This document shows, piece after piece, positions 1-9,990 of a DNA stretch of 64,000 nt (position 1 is its first letter; every line of letters begins with the position of its first letter). Made by a program: the position numbers and the translations under genes. The notes below the pieces were generated by a model. That model was not told the origin of the DNA, searched no databases, and saw only the letters and a program-made list of their open reading frames with translations. The stretch comes from Pseudopedobacter sp037968815 (lineage in GTDB: Bacteria > Bacteroidota > Bacteroidia > Sphingobacteriales > Sphingobacteriaceae). Location: contig JBBKWF010000002.1 in NCBI GenBank assembly GCA_037968815.1, positions 248,001 to 312,000 of the forward strand. The letters run 5' to 3'.

Positions 1-3000
1 GTAAAACGCGTTACTGGGTCACCCACACTTGTAGTGTAAGTTGGCGAAAGGTTTTGAATAGCAGTGCCCTTAACCATTGTATAAGGTGTACTGTAACTGA
101 TTGAATCTGGAGGAAGAGAAAATATTTCTATGTTAAGTTTAGAAGTTCCATTACCCCACTGTCCACCGTTTGCTGTCAGTTCGTATTCGGTGTTTGCAGT
201 AATTTGTGATGGTGTTCCTGTAATGCTACCGTCTGTATTTAACGAAAGACCAGCAGGCAATCCCGATATACTGTAACTTAAAACCGGTCCTCCACTGCTT
301 GATGGTTTATCTATTGTTGTAATAGTTTCGCCTTTCTTGAACCTATATTTATCTACAACATAGGTAACTGAAGGAGCTATATCATTAATAGTAATATTTA
401 AAGTAGCTGTAACAAAGCCTCCAGAATTTTCTGCTTTAATAGTATAAGCTGTTGATGCTTGAGTACTTATTGGCTGACCTCCTATAGTTCCATTTTCTGG
501 ATTTATGTAAACTCCAGCAGGTAAATTAGGTGTAACACTATATGTCGTAACCGGTCCACCAGAAACCTGTGGAAGTATTTGATTAAATGATTGGTCTTTT
601 ATTAACACATGGTTTGCAGCATAAACAAGGTTTGTAGGTGCGCTATCAACAATTTTTAAAGAGACATTAAATTCGCTAGTTCCCCCAGTATTGGTAGCAT
701 ATACTGTGTAGGTACTAGTGGTATCTTGCAAATTGGTTGCCGTTCCGCTAAATGTACCAGTTGTGGTATTAAAAGTGATGCCACTTGGTAGTTGCTTATT
801 TTTAATACTAAAGCTTGTTGCTGTTCCGCCGGTAGAAACTGGGGCAAAATTTAAAGTGGTAACACTCTTCGTTAGAATCTGATTAGGATTGGTATAAGTA
901 AACGCTGGTATAGCGTCAACAACTGCAATTTTTAGATTTGCAGTACTAGTTCCGTAAAAAGATTTTGCACTAATTTGATGCGTAGTCTCGTTTTGTAAAC
1001 TAGTTGGGGTACCTGTAATAGTACCATCTTCATTTAATACCAAACCAGCTGGCAAGCTTGCAGCATTGTATCCAAATTGATAGATAATGCCTAATTTATC
1101 TTCAGTACCCGAAAGTACATCCATAGCATAGAACAAATTTTGATCATTGTCTAAAGATATTCCCATAGGGTTTCCACCAGAGAAGTTTTGGCTTATAGTA
1201 GTAACATATTGGCCAGTATACCCATTAACTACTGCGATATGCGGAATATTGTGGGTTCCGTTGATGTAAATGTTTCCTCTTTTATCAATAGCTAAATACC
1301 TACTGTTGTCTACACCACTGGTAAATTTTAATCTTGAAGCTGCGCTATAATTATCAATTTCATAATATTTATATACCTCCATAAAATGGTTAGGTTGATT
1401 AGCAGGTATCCAATTTCTTAGGGTGTAAATATTCTGTTGTGCATCAACTACCACATCCTCAGAGCCAAAGTCCATTCCATAAATTGGAGTTGATTTTAAA
1501 GCAGGATTACAGTTTTCATACTTCAAAATGCTATTACCATAAGTAACATATAAGTCATTATCAACACTTACGGTTAATCTACCTGCTCCTACTAAGCTCG
1601 CATCAAAATCAGTAATTACTTTTGACGGGGTAATCTTTTTAATTTTACCACCTACAGTAACATATAAATTATTGGAGAAGTCTAAGGCAATATCATTTAT
1701 TGCTGATGTTCCTAACCCAGAAGTTACAAACTCTGTTAACTGTGTAGCTCCAGAGGTTAATACTTTAATTTTCGCATCCCCGTCTTCAAAATAAGTAATA
1801 TAGGCATTACCATTTTGGTCATTTGCTACGCTAGAAGCGTTACTTACGCCAGAGAAAGAAGCACCACTAACCCTTTGTTGAGGGAAAGCATTACCAGTGT
1901 TTACTGGTGCACCAATGGTAGTAATAGGTAGTCCCTTTATATACTTATAGCTGTTAACCGCGTACGTAATTTCTGGTATTGGAATATTAGCTACTGCTAA
2001 AGTGAATTTTGCTACGCCATTACCCCCGTCATTTGTTGCGGTAACCGTATACTCAGTTGCCGTTTTTAAAGCAGTAGGTGTACCGGTAACATCACCATTA
2101 GACGTATTAAAGCTTAAACCCGCTGGTAAACTAGGACTAATACTAAATATGTTCGTAGGGCTACCGCTATATCTAGGTGATGTTTTGTCAATTGCGATAT
2201 CTTTAACCAACTCATTGTTTTGGAAAGAGTATCGTAAATTGGTTGGAGGATCAATCCTTACCTCTAAGGTGAATGTTTTTGTGGTATTGCCCCCATCGTT
2301 TAGCGCTGTAACTGTGTAGCTTTTACTTGCAGTTATAGCAGTTGGAGTACCAGAAATAATACCCGTTGTGCTATTCAAGTTTAAACCAGCTGGCAAAGCA
2401 GGGTTTATACTAAATGTAGCTTTGCTACCGCTATAAGTTGGTACAATGTCAGCAATAGTTATATCCCTAAGGATACTTGCAACTGTTGTATAAACCAGGT
2501 TTGTTGGAGGATCAACCCTTACGGATAAACTAAAATCATAAGTGGTGCTTCCGGCACTATTACCTCCTGTTACTGTATAAGTTGTATTGCTTGTAATGGC
2601 ATTAGGCGTACCAGAAATTATACCCGTAGCGCTATTTATTGTTAAACCACTAGGCAAACTAGGTGAGACTGTAAATGAAGTCGCCGAGCCCCCTGCATAC
2701 GTTGGTTTTGCGTCTTGAAATAATTCGCCCCTTAATAAATTATTTACCGCTATCGCATAAGACAGTCCGGTTGGAGCAAGCTCAGTTACTTTTAAGTTAA
2801 AAATTTTGGTCGAGCTACCTCCATCATTACCTATGGTAACAGTGTAATTTGTTAAACCACTAAGTACAGTAGGTGCTCCAGAAATTACTCCGTTGCTAGT
2901 GTTAAAACTTAAGCCTGTCGGTAAGGCTGGGCTTATTGAAAATGACGTTGCAGGGCTACCTTCATAGGATGGTGTTACAGTGGGGATTGTACTACCCTTC

Positions 3001-6000
3001 AATAACTCTGTATGTGCAAAATCATATTTTATATTGATTGGTTTATCAACCCTTATTACTAATGAAAATAATTTTGAAGTAGAACCCCCTTCATTAGTTG
3101 CGGTAACCCTATATGGTGCATTAGCAGTTATAACTGTTGGTTTACCAGAAATAATACCCGTTGTGGTATTCAAGGTTAAACCAGTAGGCAAAGCTGTGTC
3201 TACACTAAACGAAGTAGCTGGACTACCTTCATAAGTTGGCACCACATCGTTAATAGTGTTATCTCTTAACAAACTATTACTGGAAAACACATAATTCAAA
3301 CTAGACGGAGCTGCAACATAAACGGCTAATGAAAGTGCTTTAGTTGTGCTACCCCCATCATTTATAGCTGTAATTGTATAATCAGTTGATGTAACCGCTG
3401 CTGTTGGCGTTCCTGAAATGATACCAGTTGTAGTATTAAAACTTAAACCAGTAGGTAAAGCAGGACTTATGCTAAAAGATGAAATGCCCGCACCATTAAA
3501 CGTTGGTGAAATATCTCCAATGGCTTTATCTCTTAATAAATTATTGGTAACTAATACATATTGTAAATTAGTTGGAGGATCTAACTTAACTTCTAGTGCA
3601 AAACTATTTGATGTTGACCCGCCGTTATTTGTTGCTGTAACGGTATAGGTTTTCGAGGCTGTTATAGCACTAGGCTTGCCTGTAATAATTCCTGTTGCAT
3701 TATCAAACGTAAGTCCGGCCGGTAAAGTTGGACTTATTACATACGTGATGCCTGCACCACCAGTTATAGTAGGTCGTACGTTTCCAACATGTATATCTCT
3801 TTGTATACTGGTTGCCAAAGCATAGCTTAAGGCAGATGGTGGCACTTCTGTTACAGTAATATTAATTACAGTCGATGTGCTTCCTGCAGTATTATTAGCC
3901 GTTATGGTATAATCTGCAGCTAATTTATTTGCAGTTGCTGTTCCAGATATTTTGCCTGTTGTTTTGTCAAATAGCAATCCTGTTGGTAATGTAGGGCTGA
4001 TAGTTAAACTATCAGGTTTACCACCAGTTACAGTAGGTAAAAGGTCTGTTATGGCTGTTCCTCTATAATAGGTTTTTGGAGAGCCTGCATATTCTATTTT
4101 TGTGGTTGGAAGATTTATAACTGCAATGTTTAACGTTTTACTAGATGAACCTTTAGCATTTGTTGCAGTGATGGTATAAGTTTTTGCGACGGTAATTGCT
4201 GTTGGTGTACCAGTAATAGTTCCATTATCATTTAATACCAATCCCGCAGGTAGTGCAGGCGAAACAGTATAACCGCCATTTGTAACTTTATAGATAGAGC
4301 TAGAGCTATAAGATCCGACACTTATGTAAATATTATTATCTGCGTCGGCTTTTATTTCTTTATTAGAACCGTATGTGTATACTCCAGGAATTGGAAATGC
4401 TTCTGGAGTGGTTGTTCCTGCAGGTATTTTTTTAAATCCACTATAGTCTGCGTAGTATATGTTTCCAAAATCATCCAAAGTCATCCCTAAAAAATATGCG
4501 TCTACTTCTCCAGAGGCAATTTTTGTTCTAGTTGATGGAGTGTTTATGGGTACTCTATAAATATCGCCATCTCCTTTTTTAACATAGAATTCATTGTTGT
4601 AAATAGAAAGAAACATAGGGGTTTTAATATCGGTTACCCCGTCTGATATGGTGTTTTTTTTGATGTCAAATTTATCAATATCATCATTACCTGCACTGGC
4701 AATGTAAAGAATCCCCTCATCAGTTAAGGCCAAAGCTGCAGGACTTCCTGTTTTAACTATCTCAATAGGTAAAGTAAATCCGGGAGCTAATAATTTTACT
4801 CTATTTGTGCCCCACTCAGAGAAATATATATTTCCTGTATGTTGATCTATCAGTATGTCTTTGGGTTTATCAAGTCCAGATAATAGTTCCGATGACACGC
4901 CAGAAGGCGTAAGTTTCATTATTTTCCCATCGTCAAATAATGCGAAATACATATTACCATCTGCATCAAATGCAAAGCCACCCATTTTTTTGTAATTTTC
5001 TGGGTGTGTATAAATTTTTTCTACCTTAACGGGGCCAATTTGCTGGTTAAATGCACCTCCACTATTTGTAGGTGCCACAATGGTTGCACTTTGCCCTAAC
5101 GGTAATGTATATGTTGTTGTGGCGTAGTTGATTATTGGAGCTACAATTTGGTTGATTGTTATGGAAACTATATCTTTTGATATACCGTAGCTATTTGAAC
5201 CCGTAATGGTGTAGTTTTTTTGGGGGCTAGTTGCTTTTGACGTACCAGAAACTTTACCTTCTGTTGTTAAAAATAAACCATTTGGCAAAGTAGGTGAAAC
5301 ACTATAACCATATAAACTTAACTTATTTATTGTCCCCGTATTGATGTATTTACCATCTTTTACCCAAAGTTGGTTGGTTGCCAAGTCAACATATAATGCC
5401 TTTGGTGCTGTTACTTTATCAGAAAAAACAGAAAGCTCGTTTTTTACGGTGTTAAATGGATGAACATAAATTTTATCACTATAAAAATCAGACAGGTAGA
5501 TGTTTCCTGGTGCATCTACAGCAAGATCTTGGTAAACTGTTGAGTTTTCAACAACTATTTTTGCACTTTCATAGGTGTTTCCAGTAGTTTGCCCCTCGGG
5601 ATATTTTAATATATGTACTACTTTAACTTTTTGGAAATTATCGGTATAAAACATCATCGATAGATTCCCTTTTTTATCAATACCCAATGAAGTTGGATAA
5701 TCTATACCTCCCCAAGAACCAATATCTGTAATGGTTTTATTAGGCGCTATTTTAATTACTTTTGAATTGTAAGTTCCTTCTTCATCATCTACTTTTGATA
5801 CAGCGCCCCCAGCAAAACTAAGACCTCCCTGTACTTTGAATTTAGCAGTATAACAAGAAACATAAAGATTGTCATTCTCGTCTATTGCCAAACCGGTTGG
5901 CATTTGTATGTCTGAAGCTAACACCGTTGCAGTAGAAGATCCCGCTGCTAGTTTATATATTTTACCTGAGAACTTAAGTTTATAAGGCGCATTCTCTTCT

Positions 6001-6638
6001 TGACCTGATATTTTTCTTACCAAGTCATCTCCTCCTGAAATGGCTGAATAAAGATCTCTTGCGCCGTTAAAAACTTCCAATGCATCACCGGCTTTACCTG
6101 GAAGACCAACGGCACCCAAAAAATCTAATGCGCCAATTGCATAGCTTGTTTCATCAGCTTGATTAGGATTTGTAACAATTTTATAAGACCCTGTTTCTGT
6201 CCAATAAACGTTTCCTTGGCTATCTTTTACCACGCCCCAAGGCTTGTCTCTATTACTCAATGTACTCTGAACAGTATTTGCGGTAAGGTCCACTTTTTCT
6301 ACTGTTCCCTTATTAAACATGGTAGAAATTAAATTTCCATCGCCCGATTTCGTGATTTTGAAGGCATCATATAAACCAATACCAAAAGACCCTACAACAT
6401 TTCCACTAACTGTAGAAGGTATAGTTGAACCACTGTTAGTAGGTGAAGAAAAACCACTAACTAACACGCCCTTTGTGAAAGTATAGTTTTTTTGCGCATA
6501 GCTAATATTTGGCGCTGTTTGGGCAAATATTGCCTGAATAGGTAAGAGAAGAAAACATAAAAAAAACAATCTTTTAACAGAAGGCTTTAGTTTAATTATT
6601 TTATGTTTTGTTAAACAAGAGGTAAAAATTTTAAACAT
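1..6638 (-). CDS. Giant secreted NHL/Ig-like repeat protein, partial (C-terminus beyond the left edge)
   Basis: An open frame starts at the ATG at 6638 and stays open to base 1 in the same frame, giving at least 2212 residues. The N-terminus has a long basic stretch, a hydrophobic core (LFFLCFLLLPIQAIFAQ) and a probable signal peptidase site near residue 42. Three NHL-type beta-propeller regions are visible at about residues 75-437, 527-784 and 1590-1853, with recurring motifs such as PTGLAIDENDNLYVS. Between and after them lie about 14 Ig-like units of the putative-Ig (He_PIG) type, marked by LPAGL followed by G-I-x-G-T-P-T. Nine are consecutive between about 2000 and 4290 with a spacing of 257-271 bases. 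The role is probably surface or extracellular binding; a type IX secretion tail would be expected in the missing end. No earlier start is available. Family assignment is confident, function is not. Confidence 0.85.
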   Translation of the reverse strand, partial: MFKIFTSCLTKHKIIKLKPSVKRLFFLCFLLLPIQAIFAQTAPNISYAQKNYTFTKGVLVSGFSSPTNSGSTIPSTVSGNVVGSFGIGLYDAFKITKSGDGNLISTMFNKGTVEKVDLTANTVQSTLSNRDKPWGVVKDSQGNVYWTETGSYKIVTNPNQADETSYAIGALDFLGAVGLPGKAGDALEVFNGARDLYSAISGGDDLVRKISGQEENAPYKLKFSGKIYKLAAGSSTATVLASDIQMPTGLAIDENDNLYVSCYTAKFKVQGGLSFAGGAVSKVDDEEGTYNSKVIKIAPNKTITDIGSWGGIDYPTSLGIDKKGNLSMMFYTDNFQKVKVVHILKYPEGQTTGNTYESAKIVVENSTVYQDLAVDAPGNIYLSDFYSDKIYVHPFNTVKNELSVFSDKVTAPKALYVDLATNQLWVKDGKYINTGTINKLSLYGYSVSPTLPNGLFLTTEGKVSGTSKATSPQKNYTITGSNSYGISKDIVSITINQIVAPIINYATTTYTLPLGQSATIVAPTNSGGAFNQQIGPVKVEKIYTHPENYKKMGGFAFDADGNMYFALFDDGKIMKLTPSGVSSELLSGLDKPKDILIDQHTGNIYFSEWGTNRVKLLAPGFTLPIEIVKTGSPAALALTDEGILYIASAGNDDIDKFDIKKNTISDGVTDIKTPMFLSIYNNEFYVKKGDGDIYRVPINTPSTRTKIASGEVDAYFLGMTLDDFGNIYYADYSGFKKIPAGTTTPEAFPIPGVYTYGSNKEIKADADNNIYISVGSYSSSSIYKVTNGGYTVSPALPAGLVLNDNGTITGTPTAITVAKTYTITATNAKGSSSKTLNIAVINLPTTKIEYAGSPKTYYRGTAITDLLPTVTGGKPDSLTISPTLPTGLLFDKTTGKISGTATANKLAADYTITANNTAGSTSTVINITVTEVPPSALSYALATSIQRDIHVGNVRPTITGGAGITYVISPTLPAGLTFDNATGIITGKPSAITASKTYTVTATNNGGSTSNSFALEVKLDPPTNLQYVLVTNNLLRDKAIGDISPTFNGAGISSFSISPALPTGLSFNTTTGIISGTPTAAVTSTDYTITAINDGGSTTKALSLAVYVAAPSSLNYVFSSNSLLRDNTINDVVPTYEGSPATSFSVDTALPTGLTLNTTTGIISGKPTVITANAPYRVTATNEGGSTSKLFSLVIRVDKPINIKYDFAHTELLKGSTIPTVTPSYEGSPATSFSISPALPTGLSFNTSNGVISGAPTVLSGLTNYTVTIGNDGGSSTKIFNLKVTELAPTGLSYAIAVNNLLRGELFQDAKPTYAGGSATSFTVSPSLPSGLTINSATGIISGTPNAITSNTTYTVTGGNSAGSTTYDFSLSVRVDPPTNLVYTTVASILRDITIADIVPTYSGSKATFSINPALPAGLNLNSTTGIISGTPTAITASKSYTVTALNDGGNTTKTFTLEVRIDPPTNLRYSFQNNELVKDIAIDKTSPRYSGSPTNIFSISPSLPAGLSFNTSNGDVTGTPTALKTATEYTVTATNDGGNGVAKFTLAVANIPIPEITYAVNSYKYIKGLPITTIGAPVNTGNAFPQQRVSGASFSGVSNASSVANDQNGNAYITYFEDGDAKIKVLTSGATQLTEFVTSGLGTSAINDIALDFSNNLYVTVGGKIKKITPSKVITDFDASLVGAGRLTVSVDNDLYVTYGNSILKYENCNPALKSTPIYGMDFGSEDVVVDAQQNIYTLRNWIPANQPNHFMEVYKYYEIDNYSAASRLKFTSGVDNSRYLAIDKRGNIYINGTHNIPHIAVVNGYTGQYVTTISQNFSGGNPMGISLDNDQNLFYAMDVLSGTEDKLGIIYQFGYNAASLPAGLVLNEDGTITGTPTSLQNETTHQISAKSFYGTSTANLKIAVVDAIPAFTYTNPNQILTKSVTTLNFAPVSTGGTATSFSIKNKQLPSGITFNTTTGTFSGTATNLQDTTSTYTVYATNTGGTSEFNVSLKIVDSAPTNLVYAANHVLIKDQSFNQILPQVSGGPVTTYSVTPNLPAGVYINPENGTIGGQPISTQASTAYTIKAENSGGFVTATLNITINDIAPSVTYVVDKYRFKKGETITTIDKPSSSGGPVLSYSISGLPAGLSLNTDGSITGTPSQITANTEYELTANGGQWGNGTSKLNIEIFSLPPDSISYSTPYTMVKGTAIQNLSPTYTTSVGDPVTRF
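2000..4290 (-). repeat. Tandem array of nine Ig-like unit repeats, about 265 bp each
   Basis: The codons for the LPAGL-type motif recur at about 2118, 2388, 2645, 2910, 3178, 3448, 3712, 3978 and 4240, a mean step of about 265 bases (88 residues). Units are diverged but share the linker that reads VDPPTNL and the GTPT core. The repeats are coding and in frame, so unequal crossing-over would change protein length without a frameshift. Confidence 0.85.
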
Positions 6639-7111
6639 AATGTTTGGCTTTGGGTTTTATTTTAATCTAATAGGTATGTTAGGTGCTGTGTTTTTTAAAA
6701 GAGATTTCGAATTACTTCTACTATTAACATTAATTATTTATAACTAATAATAAGATTTTTTAGTCCGTCTATAGGGGGTTTAGATGCTGATAATTCACAT
6801 TATCTGTTGCTGTTTTCGGTAAGGTTAAAATCCCCTCTGTGATGCAATTGTTGCCACAACTTCTACGGTTTATGGTAAAAGTTGTGTTGTATTTGTGCCA
6901 CCGTCTGTAAATGCACTAAAAGGCTACTGGTAGTGGTAAATAGGGGTATTAATAAAACGTAAAATTCAATATCATAGGTAATTATATATTAGTAATAATT
7001 TAATTATTAATTAACTTATCAAAACTAAAACATTGAAATAAAACTGAATAGCCCATTCAGACAAATCGATAGCCCAATCGGACAAATTTTTTAGAATAAG
7101 TTTAACGTGAT
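6639..7111. other. 473-bp gap between the araC 3' end and the giant gene
   Basis: No gene is supported here. It must hold the end of the araC transcript and the promoter of the giant gene, both on the minus strand. The clearest structure is an inverted repeat at 6855-6886. I found no TAnnTTTG box on the minus strand close to 6638. Confidence 0.5.
6855..6886. repeat. Inverted repeat, 12-base arms
   Basis: The arms CACAACTTCTAC (6855-6866) and GTAAAAGTTGTG (6875-6886) are complementary apart from one position, with an 8-base loop. Neither strand has a following T-run, so it does not look like an intrinsic terminator. It could be a protein-binding site or an RNA leader structure upstream of the giant gene. 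Confidence 0.5.
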
Positions 7112-8188
7112 TTATTTGGAGATGATTTCTGAACGAAAAGCAGAAGGGAGTTGTCCGAACTTTTTAGCAAAAGCAGCAGCAAATTTACTAGGATTATCAT
7201 AACCCACTTCTAATGAGATAGATTTTATTTGCATGTCGGTTTTTAAAATTAATTGTTGCGCCAATTGCATTTTTCTATTAATATTATATTGCAATATAGA
7301 GGTACCATAAACCAATTTAAAGTCTGTTTTTAACTTAGATGGCGAAATGTTTAGTTTTTTGGCTATGGCGTCTATCCCTAAAAAAGGAGTTGTAAAGTCC
7401 TGTGAAATTAAACGCTCACATTGCGACATTTTTTTGAAATCGATGGTTTCTTTTACGTTATAGTCTTCTGTTCGCAAATCAGCAAATGCGTTTTTAAAAA
7501 AATTAGAAACTAAACTTAAGGTTTGTGACTTTAGTAAGGTATCATTAAAAACATTATCGTTAAAGTTTTTGAAAGTGTCCTCAATTTCGTGGGCTGAATC
7601 TTCAGCATTAGGTACAATATCTTGATAAGAAATAAATCCTTTATCTGAATCTAAAAACTTTTTGAAAGGAAGTTCATCCGCTAATTTATCAAATGGAATA
7701 TTTTGCTTAATCCATTCTGGATAGAAATGGAAAATATAAAATTCGCACTTAGAACCTTTGTAAAAATGGGCACCCGTATCTACACCTGGTTTTTTGAAAC
7801 CCCAAAACTTATTTTGAAAGGGTATTTTGTCTATAAAAGTGTTCTGTAGTTTCACTTGACTTTCGTAAAGTGTAAAAGTTAGGGTATAATGAGTGCTTGG
7901 AATATTATTATCATAAACCGTCCTAATTAACGTGTTTTGTTTAAACTCTAGGTTAGTTATGGTAAGCCAAAGACCCTCCTCAATTTTTCTATAACGAAAT
8001 GTTCCTTTTATAAAGGGGTTGTTTCTATAAACTAATTGCTGTTTAGCATCATGTTTGCCACCCGGTGTTTTTATAGTTGATGCTATCATTAACTCGGGCG
8101 TGTTGGCTAGAAAGGGAAATTCAAAAAATCCATTTTGAATAAACTTCAAATTCGGTTTAATAAATTGATGCCACTTGGATAGATTCAT
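7112..8188 (-). CDS. AraC-family transcriptional regulator
   Basis: The last 100 or so residues form an AraC/XylS DNA-binding domain: a first helix-turn-helix around LGIDAIAKKLNISPSKLKTDF and a second around MQIKSISLEVGYDNPSKFAAAFAKKFG, ending with the usual P-S-x-F-R. The first 240 residues are an uncharacterised sensor region. The protein has 358 residues, longer than the roughly 290 of the simplest AraC regulators. It is monocistronic, with a good Bacteroidota-type promoter just upstream, and it points toward the giant surface-protein gene. Whether it controls that gene is not shown by the sequence. The family is certain; the ligand and targets are unknown. Confidence 0.9.
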   Translation of the reverse strand: MNLSKWHQFIKPNLKFIQNGFFEFPFLANTPELMIASTIKTPGGKHDAKQQLVYRNNPFIKGTFRYRKIEEGLWLTITNLEFKQNTLIRTVYDNNIPSTHYTLTFTLYESQVKLQNTFIDKIPFQNKFWGFKKPGVDTGAHFYKGSKCEFYIFHFYPEWIKQNIPFDKLADELPFKKFLDSDKGFISYQDIVPNAEDSAHEIEDTFKNFNDNVFNDTLLKSQTLSLVSNFFKNAFADLRTEDYNVKETIDFKKMSQCERLISQDFTTPFLGIDAIAKKLNISPSKLKTDFKLVYGTSILQYNINRKMQLAQQLILKTDMQIKSISLEVGYDNPSKFAAAFAKKFGQLPSAFRSEIISK

Positions 8189-8243
8189 AAATTTTATTAA
8201 TGTCGAGCTAGCATAAAAATTGGCGTTAATTACTCATTTTACA

Positions 8244-8275
8244 CAAAAATAACCTAAAAAGGATGATTTTACCAA
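8244..8275 (-). promoter_or_regulatory. Promoter of the araC-type gene
   Basis: On the minus strand TTG (8275-8273) is followed after 21 bases by TATTTTTG (8251-8244), matching the Bacteroidota -33/-7 pattern TTTG-N17-23-TAnnTTTG. This implies a leader of about 50 bases before the ATG at 8188. Confidence 0.6.
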
Positions 8276-8365
8276 TTGTATCGTTGATAACTTTGAGCTT
8301 ATTTCCTTAAAGAAATTATTGGGTGGATCACTAACTTTATGCAAAAAGAAGGTTGAACGAAAAAT

Positions 8366-8401
8366 AAAAGGGCTGATTTTCGAAAGAAAATCAGCCCTTT
8401 T
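8366..8401 (-). terminator. Intrinsic terminator of the eda-transporter operon
   Basis: A perfect 16-bp stem (8366-8381 with 8386-8401) closes a four-base loop. On the minus strand the stem runs into TTTTATTTTT. It lies 20 bases after the transporter stop codon. Confidence 0.9.
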
Positions 8402-8421
8402 ATTGAATTTTATTTTGATAA

Positions 8422-9987
8422 TTACGCCATCGTAATTGGTTGATAACGTGGCACTAATGTCTTCATTACTATCCAGCCAATTAAATAGCAAACTGCACAA
8501 ATGCAAAAGATAATCATATATCCACTGCTTATTCCATTTGCTACATCTTGACCTGATGCCGATAAAGACTTCAAAAAAGCTTCTAAGTTAGCACTATTAG
8601 TAGCTTTAAGGAAAGCTTCACTTGTCTCAGGATTTTGGAACTGTGGATACTTTTCTAATAATGGTTGACCGTTTATTGTACTCCAGTTTCTCTGTGAAAA
8701 ATCAAATAACAAACCGGATCCTTTATTAATGAAAACAGACCCGATACCTCCTGCTAAACCTCCAATACCTACAATTGTAGCAATTGCTTTTTTCGGAAAC
8801 ATATCGCCAACTGTGGTGAAAATATTTGCTGACCAAGATTGATGGGCAGCACCCGCAATACCGATAATAATTACCGGTATCCAATAACTAATATGTCCTA
8901 AAGGTTGCGCCGCAATTGCTAATAGAGGAAAAAAAGCAAAAATCAACATTGCCTTCATTCTTCCCGCATAAGGCTCCATCCCTTTTTTCTCAACAAAATA
9001 AGTTGGTAACCAGCCTCCAATAATTGATAATAAAGTAATGGCGAACAATATAAATAACGGGAAAGCAGCCTCTGCCGAGTCCATCCCATACACAGAACTT
9101 AAATAAGCCGGTGTCCAGAATAAGAAGAACCACCATACTCCATCAGTCATAAACTTACCGAATGCGAAAGCCCACGTCTGTTTGTGTTTAAAGCATTGTG
9201 CAAAAGTAACTTTAGTTGGCGTTTCAGCTATGTAACCTACTAATTTACTGTCAGCAATATCATCTTGGTTTATGTATTCGAGTTCAGAAGGAGAAACTTT
9301 AGCGTGTTTTTCAGGTTTATCGTACATAAAAACCCAGAAACCCATCCAAACAAAACCTAAAGCTCCAATAATAATAAATGACATCTCCCAACCATAAGCT
9401 TTTGCTATAAAAGGGATAGATATTGGTGCTGCTAATGCACCCACCGTTGCCCCCGCGTTAAAAATACTGGTAGAAAAAGCTCTGTCTTTTTTAGGAAAAT
9501 ACTCGGCAGTGGCTTTTATAGCAGCTGGAAAATTTCCGGCCTCACCAAGTGCCAATACAAATCGAGCGAAAATAAACAAGGTCACACTTACTGAAATTAC
9601 CATACCAGTGTTATTCACTGTCTCTATAGCTTCTTTTGCGCCTTGAAAGCCTACAAACCACTCACCTGCAACAATACCTGAAGTCGCTATTCCGCAGAAA
9701 GCATGCAGGCAAGCACCTATAGACCATACACCAATTGCCCACAAAAACCCTTTCTTGGTATCCATCAAATCCACAAATCTTCCTGCAAATAATAATGACA
9801 CGGCATAAAAAAGAGAGAATAGCGCAGTTATATTACCGTAATCATCATTTGTCCAATGAAATTCTGGCGCAATAAAATCTTTCCAAGTTAAGGAAAGCAC
9901 CTGCCTGTCTAGGTAATTAATGGTAGTAGCAAAAAACAGTAGAGAACAGATTGTCCACCTATAACTACTCATTTTTTCTTTCTTCAT
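8422..9987 (-). CDS. MFS transporter, hexuronate/sugar-acid (ExuT-like) type
   Basis: This 521-residue inner-membrane carrier has the layout of the anion:cation symporter branch of the major facilitator superfamily. The N-terminal part carries NYLDRQVLS in the first membrane helix, as in ExuT/GarP/DgoT carriers, and GEAGNFPAAIKATAEYFP, a signature of this group. Two sets of about six hydrophobic segments flank a soluble loop near residues 230-260. An extra soluble stretch of about 55 residues, with polar sequence such as NGQPLLEKYPQFQNPETSEAF, sits before the last helix. It begins 3 bases after the KDPG aldolase stop, so the two are co-transcribed. The context with KDG kinase and aldolase indicates hexuronate or aldonate uptake. 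The exact substrate is inferred. Confidence 0.87.
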   Translation of the reverse strand: MKKEKMSSYRWTICSLLFFATTINYLDRQVLSLTWKDFIAPEFHWTNDDYGNITALFSLFYAVSLLFAGRFVDLMDTKKGFLWAIGVWSIGACLHAFCGIATSGIVAGEWFVGFQGAKEAIETVNNTGMVISVSVTLFIFARFVLALGEAGNFPAAIKATAEYFPKKDRAFSTSIFNAGATVGALAAPISIPFIAKAYGWEMSFIIIGALGFVWMGFWVFMYDKPEKHAKVSPSELEYINQDDIADSKLVGYIAETPTKVTFAQCFKHKQTWAFAFGKFMTDGVWWFFLFWTPAYLSSVYGMDSAEAAFPLFILFAITLLSIIGGWLPTYFVEKKGMEPYAGRMKAMLIFAFFPLLAIAAQPLGHISYWIPVIIIGIAGAAHQSWSANIFTTVGDMFPKKAIATIVGIGGLAGGIGSVFINKGSGLLFDFSQRNWSTINGQPLLEKYPQFQNPETSEAFLKATNSANLEAFLKSLSASGQDVANGISSGYMIIFCICAVCYLIGWIVMKTLVPRYQPITMA

Positions 9988-9990
9988 AAT

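Noticed and set aside
2002..3648. Several open frames on the plus strand within the first 4 kb
   Set aside because: They are antisense to the Ig-like repeats and repeat with the same 265-base period; the minus-strand frame is open throughout and has clear domain motifs.
2000..4290. CRISPR array
   Set aside because: The repeats are about 265 bases, diverged and in-frame protein repeats, without short identical repeats and unique spacers.
7112..8188. AraC-type protein as the proven regulator of the giant surface gene
   Set aside because: Only proximity supports it; no binding site or shared pattern could be shown.
8234..8506. A 90-residue minus-strand frame past the transporter gene
   Set aside because: It overlaps the transporter C-terminus in another frame and runs through the terminator hairpin; no start context or motif supports it.
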